DNA of 64,000 bases from Sporomusaceae bacterium (GTDB lineage Bacteria > Bacillota > Negativicutes > UBA1444). This document shows positions 8,622 to 17,322 of the stretch, in pieces. The position numbers were made by a program, and so were the translations under genes. Location of the stretch: NCBI GenBank assembly GCA_018434355.1, contig JAHDPL010000032.1:27373-91372 (forward strand), given 5' to 3'. The notes beneath the pieces are model-generated. The model searched no databases and was not told where the DNA came from. It was given only the letters and a program-made list of their open reading frames with translations. Position 1 is the stretch's first letter. The number at the start of each line of letters is the position of its first letter.

Positions 8622-9669
8622 CAGTCAACTCTGCCTGCAGCGGATAGGTTCCCCAACGCCGGGTGGCGGCGACGATCGCATGCAGGACTTCATCGGAAAC
8701 CTGCCAGGGAATTTCTCCATGTCCATCGCTCAGAATGAAGCCGCCGCCGGGCGCAGCCTGGGCGATGGCTTTTTTTACCGCGTTTTCCGCTTCCGCCGGA
8801 GTCCAGTGCGTCATTGCTATTCCGTTCAGGTTGCCGAGGATGCTGATCCGATCCCGACAGGCCGCTTTGACTTCGCGCAGGTCCTCCAGCGCACCGACGC
8901 CGACGACGCTCATGCCGGAGTTGACCAGGTCATCGATCAGCGGCAACACTCTCCCTGATGCAAGGTGCGCGGCAATCGGCCCCTTGATGGCCGCCTGCGC
9001 CTGCCGGCTGGCCGGCAGACCCCAGGCCCGATACCACTCGGCGGCAACGATGGTTGGCGAAGAAACCGGGTCAAAATAGCAAATGGCGGTTGCGCCGGCA
9101 GCCAGCTGGGCATTGGCCCATTCGATGCAAAATGCGATGTTCGCTTCAAGCAAATGCAAAAGCGCCGGTTTATCATCGGCCATCAGCGTGAAGTAGTTTT
9201 CAAAGCCCAGTTGCATCACCGGCAGCGAAAACGGCGACATGACAACGCCAATGATTGGCGCGGCATCGCCGACGCCCTGTTTCATCAGCGCAATGCTGGC
9301 GAGAATGTTCTGCAGGATCGGACTTGCTGTGACTTGCGGTCGCCTGGCAGCCATTATCTGGCTGCGGGATGTGAAAATCGGCGCTCCCGCGTTCGGCGGC
9401 CCGTCCTCATAGAAAATAGCGCTGCCGCCCCAGGCCTCCAGTTCGGCTGCGGCATACCAAAAAGCATACAGGCAGTCATGACCAAACTTTCTCTGCAACC
9501 GCAACTGGCCCTCCGCCACATACTCCGGCCGCGAAAAATACTCACGGATGCCAAGGCCCAGTTCCTTCGCCCCATGCGTCGTCAGCAACAAGAACAAGGG
9601 CACGCGATCCGGTTCCCGGTGGGAAAGCGTTGTCAGTACACGTTGCAGCGAGCTGTTTCCGGTCGTCAT
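8611..9669 (-). CDS. UroD-family methyltransferase (MtaA/MtbA-like)
   Basis: At 352 residues this matches the uroporphyrinogen decarboxylase superfamily branch that transfers methyl groups from corrinoid proteins rather than making haem. It starts LQRVLTTLSHREPDRVPLF, as MtaA/CmuA-type proteins do, and ends with a GGGFILSDGHGEIPWQ segment resembling the C-terminal GGFIL...H motif of that branch, whose His and Cys ligands bind zinc. It directly follows a B12-binding protein with an ATGA overlap and precedes the DUF1638/SpoIIE fusion, so corrinoid methyl transfer is the best reading. True UroD is less likely because no haem genes are near. The ATG at 9669 has AAAGGAG upstream. Confidence 0.85.
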   Translation of the reverse strand: MTTGNSSLQRVLTTLSHREPDRVPLFLLLTTHGAKELGLGIREYFSRPEYVAEGQLRLQRKFGHDCLYAFWYAAAELEAWGGSAIFYEDGPPNAGAPIFTSRSQIMAARRPQVTASPILQNILASIALMKQGVGDAAPIIGVVMSPFSLPVMQLGFENYFTLMADDKPALLHLLEANIAFCIEWANAQLAAGATAICYFDPVSSPTIVAAEWYRAWGLPASRQAQAAIKGPIAAHLASGRVLPLIDDLVNSGMSVVGVGALEDLREVKAACRDRISILGNLNGIAMTHWTPAEAENAVKKAIAQAAPGGGFILSDGHGEIPWQVSDEVLHAIVAATRRWGTYPLQAELTDGA

Positions 9670-10313
9670 AACGGCACGCTCCTTTCCGCCTTGGCAGCAG
9701 AAATCCCCAGTGATTTAAGCAACCGCAGCACTTCGGCCGAGTTGGCGGCCATCGCATCGGCGCCGACTTGCCGCCAAAGCTGCGCATCCAGCAAAAACGG
9801 CGCTCCGCCAACGATGATGTACGGACGTTCCGACATCGCCTCCAGCTGGCGAACCAGTTCGGCGACCCGCAGCGCCGAACGCAGCATCAGTACAGAGATT
9901 AGCAGTACCTGCGGCCGATCCTGGCGCACCTTTTTCACCAACTCCTCGAGCGTGACGCCCAGTCCATAATCCTGCACCGGAATGCGGGCGACCCGCAGCG
10001 CCGAAACAACCAGCCGCTTGCCCAACGCGTGGCTGTCTTCGAATACGGCGATAATCGTCTGCGGGTTGTCAGCTTCGTCTGTTTCCGCCACCGGCAGCAA
10101 TTCGTCGAGGATTCCCTCACAGATCCGACCGCTCATATACACCTGGGACAATGCAACGTCCCCTTGTTCCCAGAGAGCGCCTATGCGCTCCATCGTCGGA
10201 ATCAGCAGCGTTTCGATGGCAGTGGCCGGATTGGTATCTGACAGCGCGAGACGCATTTGTCGCCGGGCTGTTTCACGATCGAGGGAAAGCAGCGCCTGCA
10301 GGAAAACTTCCAT
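9666..10313 (-). CDS. Corrinoid (cobalamin-binding) protein
   Basis: This 215-residue protein has the two-part layout of methyltransferase corrinoid subunits. A helical cap comes first (about 1-85, with IPTMERIGALWEQGDVALSQ), then a Rossmann-like B12 domain. The cobalt-ligating DxHxxG motif is present as EDSHALGK, and IIVGGAPF represents the later GG motif. The start is ATG 10313, sharing one base with the SDR stop (TAATG); the reading frame continues upstream but lies inside the SDR gene. It presumably carries a methyl group for the adjacent UroD-type enzyme. No MtaB/MtgB-type substrate methyltransferase is present in the window, so the methyl donor is unknown. Confidence 0.9.
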   Translation of the reverse strand: MEVFLQALLSLDRETARRQMRLALSDTNPATAIETLLIPTMERIGALWEQGDVALSQVYMSGRICEGILDELLPVAETDEADNPQTIIAVFEDSHALGKRLVVSALRVARIPVQDYGLGVTLEELVKKVRQDRPQVLLISVLMLRSALRVAELVRQLEAMSERPYIIVGGAPFLLDAQLWRQVGADAMAANSAEVLRLLKSLGISAAKAERSVPL

Positions 10314-11152
10314 TACACGCCTGCGTAGGCGTTGAAGCCGCCGTCGACCGGAACCACGATACCACTGACAAAGCCTGACGCCTTTTCGTCGGCCAACCAG
10401 ACCAACGTCCCCAGCAGTTCTTGCGGTTCGCCGAACCGCCGCATCGGCGTATGAGCAACAATTTTCGCCGCTCGCGGCGTGTAAGAACCATCCGGATTGG
10501 TCAGCAGGGTGCGGTTCTGCTCGGTAAGGAAAAATCCCGGCGCGATCGCATTGACGCGGATGCCGGCATCCGCCAGATGAATCGCCAGCCATTCGGTGAA
10601 ATTGTTCACAGCCGCTTTGGCCGCACTATAGGCGCCGACCTTGGTCAGCGGATGATAGGCGCTCATTGATGAGATATTGATGACGGTGGCGCCAGGCCTG
10701 CCGATCATCTGCTGGGCAAAGACCTGGGTCGGGATGAAGGTCCCCATGAAGTTCAGCTGAAAAACAGAATTGAACCCTTCGACTTTCAGGTCAAAAAACG
10801 TACCTTGCAACGGGTTTTCATCGCCCGGCTGAAAGATCTCTTTGGCCGAAATCGCCGCAGGATGATTGCCACCGGCGGCATTCAGCAGAATGTCGCAGGG
10901 ACCCAGTTTCTCCGCGACCACGATTGCTGCTTTTTCCACCGCCGCCTTGTCCAATACATCGCAGGGAACAGCCAGCGCAACTCCGCCTGCGGCCGCAATC
11001 GCGTCCACCACCGCCTGCGCTTTTTCCGCCGTCCGGTTCATGATCGCCACTTTTGCGCCCACCCGGGCCAGTTCCTTGGCAAACGCACTGCCGAGAACGC
11101 CGCCGCCGCCTGTGACCACCGCTACTTTTCCTGCCAATACTCCACTCATCAT
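10313..11152 (-). CDS. SDR oxidoreductase, D-mannonate oxidoreductase-like
   Basis: This is a 279-residue classical short-chain dehydrogenase. It has the cofactor motif TGGGGVLG, the NAAGG motif, the catalytic Ser in INISSMSAY, and YSAAKAAV (Tyr-x-x-x-Lys). The ending ([20 protein letters not shown] then [10 protein letters not shown]) strongly resembles SDR-type D-fructuronate reductases / D-mannonate oxidoreductases, which interconvert D-fructuronate and D-mannonate with NAD(P)H. No uxuA or uxaC lies nearby; instead it heads the corrinoid operon, so the real substrate may differ. Start ATG 11152 or 11149 is chosen because GGGGAGAG lies just upstream; the ATG at 11167 precedes that site. Confidence 0.85.
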   Translation of the reverse strand: MMSGVLAGKVAVVTGGGGVLGSAFAKELARVGAKVAIMNRTAEKAQAVVDAIAAAGGVALAVPCDVLDKAAVEKAAIVVAEKLGPCDILLNAAGGNHPAAISAKEIFQPGDENPLQGTFFDLKVEGFNSVFQLNFMGTFIPTQVFAQQMIGRPGATVINISSMSAYHPLTKVGAYSAAKAAVNNFTEWLAIHLADAGIRVNAIAPGFFLTEQNRTLLTNPDGSYTPRAAKIVAHTPMRRFGEPQELLGTLVWLADEKASGFVSGIVVPVDGGFNAYAGV

Positions 11153-11185
11153 CGTCACTCTCCCCATCTATTCCATCGGTTTCCG

Positions 11186-12406
11186 TTAATCGTTGCCTTC
11201 GCTTACAATCCGGTTGCGGCCGCCGCGTTTCGCCGCGTACATGCGATGGTCGGCCGTCGTCAGGATCGTTTCTTCATCCTGGCCATCCTGCGGAAACAGC
11301 GCAATCCCGATGCTGGTTCCCACTGTCGCCGTCTGCTCGGCAATACCGATTGGTTGGCGAACATCGTTCAGGATAAAACCGGCAATGTTTTGCGCCAATA
11401 CCATTGCATCCTCCTGCTCCGTCTGCAGCAATACGGCAAACTCATCCCCGCCCATACGGAAGCAGTCCCCATGCTCACCAACGCAATGCAACAGCCGTTC
11501 AGCGGTTACCCTGAGCACTTGATCGCCTGCCTCATGACCCAGGCTGTCGTTCACTTGCTTAAAGCCATCAAGATCAAGATAAATCAGCGCAAAACTCTTG
11601 CCTTGTCTGTTTGCAGCTTTGATGGCAGCTGAAAGTTTTTCATGAAAATACCGCCGGTTGGGCAGTCCGGTCAAAGGGTCATGCAACGCCTGATGTTTGA
11701 TTTGTTGTTCATAACGATAGCGTTCGCTCAAATCTCGGAACATCGCGGTAAACATCAGGATATTTCCCTGTGGATCGCGTATCGACGAAATCGCCAGCCA
11801 CTCTGGGGATACCTCGCCGCTCTTGCGTCGGTTCCAGATCTCGCCGTTCCAGCGTCCTTCCGTAGCCAGTTTATCCCACATCTGCTGATAAAAGGAATCA
11901 TCATGTTTGCCGGATTTGAGAATCCGCAGCGTCATGCCGAGCAACTCCTCGGTTTCATACCCGGTAATCTGGATAAATGCCGGATTCACATACTGAATGA
12001 TGCCCTGATTATCGGTAACTATGATGCCGTCAAGCGCGGTGGCAAATATTTGTTCCGACAGACGTAGCCGATTCAACACTTTTTCCTGCATCTTAGTATC
12101 CCAGAGAGTAACGACGGAGTAAAGTTGGTCGTCACGCTGCATCTGTACCGACATTTTTTCCATCATGAAACTGTCTCCATTTTGTGCTTTACAGTGCACC
12201 CAACGATCCGCCTCTGATTCCGTTGCAGAAAAAAAAGGCTTCTCAAACAGTACCTGCTCCAACAACACTCCCAGCTGGTCCCGTTGATAGCCGAACAACT
12301 GCAAAAATGCATCATTCGCCTCCTCAATCGAGCCATCGGCCAGGCGAACCAGGTATTGCGGCTGCTGCGACCGGCTGGTCAGCAAATCTAGTTCCAGTCC
12401 ATTCAT
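11186..12406 (-). CDS. PAS-PAS-GGDEF diguanylate cyclase
   Basis: The 406-residue protein has a weak N-terminal PAS (about 8-110), a clear PAS with PAC (about 115-235, LDGIIVTDNQGIIQYVNPAF) and a GGDEF domain (about 240-400). The active-site signature is intact (RMGGDEF), as is DLDGFKQVNDSLGH, so it should make c-di-GMP from GTP. No RxxD inhibitory site is evident before the signature. ATG 12406 overlaps the TGA of the upstream FliB-like gene by one base, showing translational coupling. No membrane segment is seen. It is the last gene of a four-gene operon that begins at 17194. Confidence 0.92.
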   Translation of the reverse strand: MNGLELDLLTSRSQQPQYLVRLADGSIEEANDAFLQLFGYQRDQLGVLLEQVLFEKPFFSATESEADRWVHCKAQNGDSFMMEKMSVQMQRDDQLYSVVTLWDTKMQEKVLNRLRLSEQIFATALDGIIVTDNQGIIQYVNPAFIQITGYETEELLGMTLRILKSGKHDDSFYQQMWDKLATEGRWNGEIWNRRKSGEVSPEWLAISSIRDPQGNILMFTAMFRDLSERYRYEQQIKHQALHDPLTGLPNRRYFHEKLSAAIKAANRQGKSFALIYLDLDGFKQVNDSLGHEAGDQVLRVTAERLLHCVGEHGDCFRMGGDEFAVLLQTEQEDAMVLAQNIAGFILNDVRQPIGIAEQTATVGTSIGIALFPQDGQDEETILTTADHRMYAAKRGGRNRIVSEGND

Positions 12407-13401
12407 CAAACGCTCCCTTCCGCCTGCCGCCGACTGTTGTGGTTCCACTCCAGCTCCAGCGCCACGATCAACTGTTCCAGTTCTGCTGTGTCATTTGTCG
12501 CAGTCGCCTTTTGCATTTTGGGGATGATTTTTTGCGACATCTGAACCAATTGGTTGAGAAATCCAGCGCTGCCTTGCACATACAAATTCTTGCGGAATAA
12601 AAAATTCACGAAATAATTTTCCGCCAGCCAATCTGCAGGACCGTCTTGCAATGGCTCCTGCCTGGTCGCCGCCAAGTCAAGTTCGTCGTAATTGTCGCGA
12701 ATCAATTGATTGAGCTGCCTGCCATACTCTGCCGAATCCTGCCATGTTTCGATCTGCCGCAAACTGCCCTGGACCAGTTCCAGCCGCTCAGGCAGCGTCA
12801 GCTGTCTTGCCTGCAGCAAGTCGATCAAGTGTCCCTCGATTTCAAAATAATAACGCAGAATACTGTCCGGTGGCTGCTGGCTTGGATACACATGCCGGAC
12901 AAAGTCGACCGGCAGTTGCTCAATCGGTGAGCCCTCAGCGCGAACAATCTGCAGCGGCTGCTGTCGCACCGCCATTTTCACCGCTGCCGGACAACTGAAG
13001 CTGAGCGACAGTTCGATGCCGCGCTCGGTATTCATCGGATAGCGGGGAAACCACTGGCAGACCGTGTCCAGGTGCTGATGTCCGGCCACTTGCTGCAACC
13101 GGCACAAATTTTCCGCCGTCAGAAACCAGCACCCGCCGCTCGGACGCTTGGCAATCCGGGCGTACTCGCCCAGCTCCGCCTCGCTGCCAAGCGGAAGGAA
13201 AGCCTGCGCAAACTCTTCTGGTCGTCCCGCTTGTTCAAACAGCCGTTGATTTCGCCGATACCCCGCTTCGTCGACCGTCACCAACCAGTCGTTATTGCAG
13301 CAGACGCCGCATTGTTGGCAAACGAAATCACTGACTATATCCAGATATACATACACTCCGTTCAACGGGTCTGGTTCCATTGATTCCACTGCGTCCACCA
13401 A
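12406..13401 (-). CDS. FliB-like cysteine-cluster protein (possible flagellin lysine-N-methylase)
   Basis: The protein carries the YkgJ/FliB type cysteine cluster: CQQCGVCC near the N-terminus, then CWFL, LCRLQ, TVCQWFPRY and SFSCPAA. This spacing matches the flagellin lysine-N-methylase family, radical-type enzymes with an Fe-S cluster that methylate lysines in flagellin. The C-terminal half is helical. The start is uncertain: TTG 13401 gives 331 residues, while ATG 13380 gives 324 and neither has a strong ribosome site; both overlap the preceding c-di-GMP gene. It lies between two c-di-GMP enzymes and is coupled to the downstream cyclase. No flagellin gene is in the window, so the target protein is inferred only from the family. 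Confidence 0.72.
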   Translation of the reverse strand: MVDAVESMEPDPLNGVYVYLDIVSDFVCQQCGVCCNNDWLVTVDEAGYRRNQRLFEQAGRPEEFAQAFLPLGSEAELGEYARIAKRPSGGCWFLTAENLCRLQQVAGHQHLDTVCQWFPRYPMNTERGIELSLSFSCPAAVKMAVRQQPLQIVRAEGSPIEQLPVDFVRHVYPSQQPPDSILRYYFEIEGHLIDLLQARQLTLPERLELVQGSLRQIETWQDSAEYGRQLNQLIRDNYDELDLAATRQEPLQDGPADWLAENYFVNFLFRKNLYVQGSAGFLNQLVQMSQKIIPKMQKATATNDTAELEQLIVALELEWNHNSRRQAEGSV

Positions 13402-15965
13402 CGAATCAACTCATCCATCGGCATCGGCCTGGCAAAATGATAGCCCTGCACTTCGTCGCAATGGCGGGCCCTAAGCGCATTCAGTTCAGCCGCCGTTTCC
13501 ACTCCTTCGGCGATGACCCGCAGATTGAGGTTTCCGGCCAGCCGGATGATCGTATCGACGATCGCCATGTTGGTCTGGGAAGCCAGCATCGCCCTGATGA
13601 ACGACTGGTCGATCTTCAGCTTGTCCAGCGGAAACCGGCTGAGATAGCCGAGACTGGAGTATCCGGTGCCAAAATCGTCGATCGACAGCTTGCAGCCGAT
13701 AGCTTTTAATTTGTGCATGATATCGAGCGTAGCCGGCACATTTCGCATCATGATGCTCTCGGTGACCTCAATCTCAAGAAAAGACTCCATGCCATATCGC
13801 TTGACCCGTCGCGAAATTTTTTCCAGGAATGTCGGTTCATAAAACTGCACGGCGGAAATATTCACTGCCATTGTGACCGGCGGCAGACCGGCTTTGGCCA
13901 GTTTTTGCCACTGTTTGCAAGCCTCGATCAGAATCCAGTCGCCCAGCGGCACAATCAACCCGCTCTCTTCAGCTAGTGGAATGAACCGGTTCGGCGGAAT
14001 CATCCCCTCTTCCGGTTGGTCCCAGCGGACCAGGACTTCAATGCCAATCACCCGGTTGGTTCGCAGGTCGATCTGCGGCTGGAAATGCAGCAACAGTTCA
14101 TTCCGTTCCAGCGCCTTGCGCAACAGCGTTTCGATCCGCAACCGCTCCGAAACCATCTCATTCAGTTCGGCGGTAAAGAACAGATACTGGTTGCGACCGG
14201 TTTCCTTGGCATAGTTCATCGCCACGTCGGCATTTTTTATCAGTGTGTCGCGGTCGCGGCCATCGCCGGGGAATACGCTGATACCGATGCTGGCGGTCAG
14301 GTTGAATTCCATCTCGCCGAGATATAACGGTTGGCGGATTCCTGCTACAATCTTTTCCACCTGTGGGATAATCGAAGCAATATCGCTCACGTTCGGCAAT
14401 ACCGCGACAAATTCGTCGCCGCCCGGGCGACTGAGCACGCCGTCTTCCCCCAAGCACTCCAATAGCCGCTGCGCCAGCTGCTGTAGCAATAAGTCGCCCA
14501 TCGTGTGCCCCAGCGAGTCATTGACCACCTTGAAGCGGTCGATGTCGATCGACAGCACCACCACCTGACGGTTCTGACGACGGGCGCGCAGCAGGAATCG
14601 GTCGAGTTGTTCGGTCAACAGGGTCCGGTTTGCCAGGCCGGTCAGCGCATCATGGTGCACCAGATAGCGGATGCGTTCTTCTGCGGCCTTGCGTTCGCTG
14701 ATATCGGCAAAGGTTGCTATGTAATGGGTGGTTTCACCTTGTTCGTTTTTGATCCGGGTGATCGTCAGGCCAATCGGGTATTCGCTGCCGTCCTTGCGGC
14801 GGTCCCAGATTTCACCCTGCCAGGTGCCGGCATTATTCAGCGCCGTCCAAAACTCTTCATAAAAAGCCCGGTCATGGCGGCTAGACTGCAATACCGCCGG
14901 ACTCTGGCCGACGATTTCTTCCTGCTGATATCCGGTCAGTCGGGTAAATGCCTCATTGACAGCCAGGATTTTCGGTGCGGCATCGGTGACGAACATCGCC
15001 TCACCGCTGCTGCGAAACAGTCCATCCCAGATTTGCAGTTGCTGCTCGACTTTTTTCCGCTGGTAATAGTTTCCCAGTTGAATGCCGACACTGTCAAACA
15101 TCTCGATCATCCCTTGGTCGGGGGGCTGGATCCGCTGGCTAAAAAAATTTAACGACCCGACGACTGTGTTACCGACTAACAGAGGAACTCCGAAACCGGA
15201 ATGCAGACCGATCGCCACCGCCGCATAGCGGCGGGCAAACCGGGCATGCTTCGTGACATCCTCAATCCAGGTCGGCTTCGCTGTGTCCCAGATCAGGCCC
15301 GGCATTCCTTCGCCACGGGCAAAGCTGATTTTCTGACTGAGCGCCTCGAATGCGGCAAACCTGTTCGAATCATTGCCCCAACAGGAATGCCAGACCATGA
15401 CCTGTTTCAGGTTGTCGACCATCCAGACCTCGCCATAATCCCAACCGAACCGGTCGCAGACCGTCTGAATGAAGCGGTTGATCGCCTCGCCAAAAGTGCT
15501 GCTTTCACCAAGGATCCGCGACAGGTCTTGGTGCATCGCCAAGCGGAATTGGCTGCGCTTCTGCTCGGTGATATCCTGGCCGAAACTGAGCGTTCCGCTG
15601 ATTCTGCCGGTCTCATCCCGCAACAGATGGTTGCTCCACAAAATGCGTAGCCGGTTGCCGTCGGCGCTGATCGCATCAACATCCGCCACCTGTGCGAACG
15701 GTTCAATTTCGCCGGCCATCATCGCCCGGAACCGCTCCGTCATCAACAGAAGCTGCTCCGGCGCCACCGTCAGTTCAAGCCATGATACCCCGTGCAGGTC
15801 CTCGCCAGACCGGCCAAATATCTGCTCAACCCGCCGATTGGCATAAGTCACCCTGCCTTCGGTGTCCAGCGCCACGATAAACAATGCACCATCGTTCCAA
15901 AGTTGTTTCATGTAGTATTGTAAAATCGCCGACTCCATCGCTGGCCCAACCCCTTTGGCTGTCAT
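13362..15965 (-). CDS. PAS-GAF-PAS-GGDEF-EAL (EVL variant) protein
   Basis: From ATG 15965, which overlaps the phosphoesterase stop as ATGA, the protein has 867 residues: PAS (about 15-140), GAF (about 150-300), PAS with PAC (about 310-430), GGDEF (about 435-600) and EAL (about 610-860). The cyclase signature is intact (RPGGDEF). The phosphodiesterase signature reads GIEVLVRW, so the middle residue is Val instead of Ala. The other catalytic segments (MAVNIS, EVTES, DDFGTGYSS, KLKIDQSFI, EGVET) are intact, and EVL forms such as RocR are known to be active. No membrane segment was seen. The frame runs further upstream into the phosphoesterase gene but has no good start there. Confidence 0.93.
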   Translation of the reverse strand: MTAKGVGPAMESAILQYYMKQLWNDGALFIVALDTEGRVTYANRRVEQIFGRSGEDLHGVSWLELTVAPEQLLLMTERFRAMMAGEIEPFAQVADVDAISADGNRLRILWSNHLLRDETGRISGTLSFGQDITEQKRSQFRLAMHQDLSRILGESSTFGEAINRFIQTVCDRFGWDYGEVWMVDNLKQVMVWHSCWGNDSNRFAAFEALSQKISFARGEGMPGLIWDTAKPTWIEDVTKHARFARRYAAVAIGLHSGFGVPLLVGNTVVGSLNFFSQRIQPPDQGMIEMFDSVGIQLGNYYQRKKVEQQLQIWDGLFRSSGEAMFVTDAAPKILAVNEAFTRLTGYQQEEIVGQSPAVLQSSRHDRAFYEEFWTALNNAGTWQGEIWDRRKDGSEYPIGLTITRIKNEQGETTHYIATFADISERKAAEERIRYLVHHDALTGLANRTLLTEQLDRFLLRARRQNRQVVVLSIDIDRFKVVNDSLGHTMGDLLLQQLAQRLLECLGEDGVLSRPGGDEFVAVLPNVSDIASIIPQVEKIVAGIRQPLYLGEMEFNLTASIGISVFPGDGRDRDTLIKNADVAMNYAKETGRNQYLFFTAELNEMVSERLRIETLLRKALERNELLLHFQPQIDLRTNRVIGIEVLVRWDQPEEGMIPPNRFIPLAEESGLIVPLGDWILIEACKQWQKLAKAGLPPVTMAVNISAVQFYEPTFLEKISRRVKRYGMESFLEIEVTESIMMRNVPATLDIMHKLKAIGCKLSIDDFGTGYSSLGYLSRFPLDKLKIDQSFIRAMLASQTNMAIVDTIIRLAGNLNLRVIAEGVETAAELNALRARHCDEVQGYHFARPMPMDELIRWWTQWNQWNQTR

Positions 15966-17194
15966 TTTGTCTTGTGCAGTTCCCAACTGTCCAGCAGTTC
16001 GCCGGTCTGGCCAAATACGCCGACAATCAGCATATTGCCGCTCAGTGTCACGCTCATATACATCGGTCGCTCGACCGGGTTGATAAATACGCGGTTCCAT
16101 GGCTTGGCTTCCACCGTTTTGTAAGTTTTCGTGCCGGTTCGCCCGGTCGCGACGTGCCAGACGCCATTTTTACCTGACCGGGCATAAACATGATCGTGCG
16201 CGGTAAATACCGCATCGACCTGGTACTGTTCAAATAATGGTTCAAAAGCCTGCCGCAGATTTTCCAGGATCCCGTCCGGTTTGTTGCCATAAATTGGTCG
16301 GTGCATGAACACCAGTTTCCATCGCTTGTCTGTCGCGGCCAGATCCACCGACAACCACTGTTTTTGCTGCTCAAGCAGATCTGGGATCAGCCTTGCCTGT
16401 TCACCGGCCTGGCTGTCCAGCATCACCAAGTGAACATCGCCGTAATCAAAGGAATAGACTTGTCCGGCCAGTTCGGGCGGTCCGTTTCGCGGCAAGGCAA
16501 ACTGGGCGTTAAAATACTCCGGCCTGGAAAAACGCCGCTCTGGCGTGTAGCATTCGTGATTGCCGACGATCGGCATTACCGGCAACGTCTCCAGCACACC
16601 TGCCGCAGCCGCGAACCAGGCTTCCCATTCGTCATAGTCCTGTCCCACATCGACGAGATCGCCCATCGCAACAAAGAACGCCGCATCCGGATGATCTGCC
16701 GCAGCTTTGTGCAATGTGGTCCGCCAGACGCCATAATCCAGGCTCTGCGAATCACCCATGATCAGAAACTTGAACGGCGCCGGACCATCAGGCGCGGTGC
16801 GGAATTGTTGCGGCCGACTCCAGTGTTCGCCGCTTCCAACCTGATAGCTGTAAACACTGTCCGGTTTCAGCCCGGTCAGGTTCACTGTGTGCAGATTGAC
16901 CACGCCGGTGTTGGTTTGCCATGTGCGGGTCTGTGCCTCGATCTGACGGTATTCAGCCGTTTGACGCAATGTCGCCTGCGACAGCCGCAACCAGCCGGTT
17001 GCGGTATTGCTGTCGGTCCGCCAGCGGATCGTCTGTGTCGTTTGCGGGGCGTCCATCCAGGTCAGGGTGATGTGGTCAGGGCTGTTCGTCGCCGTGACGG
17101 CGCTGACCGGAAACGTCGCAGACCAACACAGACAGACCAGCGCAAAGCCAATCAGCCAGTGGATTGATTTTTTCGAAAGGCTCATTTGCCTCAT
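15962..17194 (-). CDS. Exported purple-acid-phosphatase-like metallophosphoesterase
   Basis: This 410-residue protein has a signal peptide (KKSIHWLIGFALVCLCWSA, cleavage near VSA), a fibronectin-like N-terminal domain (about 35-125, ending YSYQVGSGEHWS) and a metallophosphoesterase domain (about 135-400). The metal ligands are visible: MGDSQ, MGDLVDVG, GNHE, MHRP and AHDHVYAR, in the order of purple acid phosphatases. It should hydrolyse phosphoesters outside the membrane; the physiological substrate is unknown. ATG 17194 has AAAGGAG ten bases upstream. It heads an operon with three cytosolic signalling or modifying proteins. That context is unusual for a secreted phosphatase and might mean it also feeds the pathway a signal, which is speculation. 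Confidence 0.88.
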   Translation of the reverse strand: MRQMSLSKKSIHWLIGFALVCLCWSATFPVSAVTATNSPDHITLTWMDAPQTTQTIRWRTDSNTATGWLRLSQATLRQTAEYRQIEAQTRTWQTNTGVVNLHTVNLTGLKPDSVYSYQVGSGEHWSRPQQFRTAPDGPAPFKFLIMGDSQSLDYGVWRTTLHKAAADHPDAAFFVAMGDLVDVGQDYDEWEAWFAAAAGVLETLPVMPIVGNHECYTPERRFSRPEYFNAQFALPRNGPPELAGQVYSFDYGDVHLVMLDSQAGEQARLIPDLLEQQKQWLSVDLAATDKRWKLVFMHRPIYGNKPDGILENLRQAFEPLFEQYQVDAVFTAHDHVYARSGKNGVWHVATGRTGTKTYKTVEAKPWNRVFINPVERPMYMSVTLSGNMLIVGVFGQTGELLDSWELHKTK

Positions 17195-17322
17195 CCGGCG
17201 TGTTACTCCTTTGCCTTTACCTGGGCATCCTATTACGGTCAAAAAGTGGCCGGTCGAAACCGCCGCGTTGTCCAACGTCGGTTTGTTCGCCGGCCAGTTT
17301 TCACAGTCGCTGCTAGGACCCT

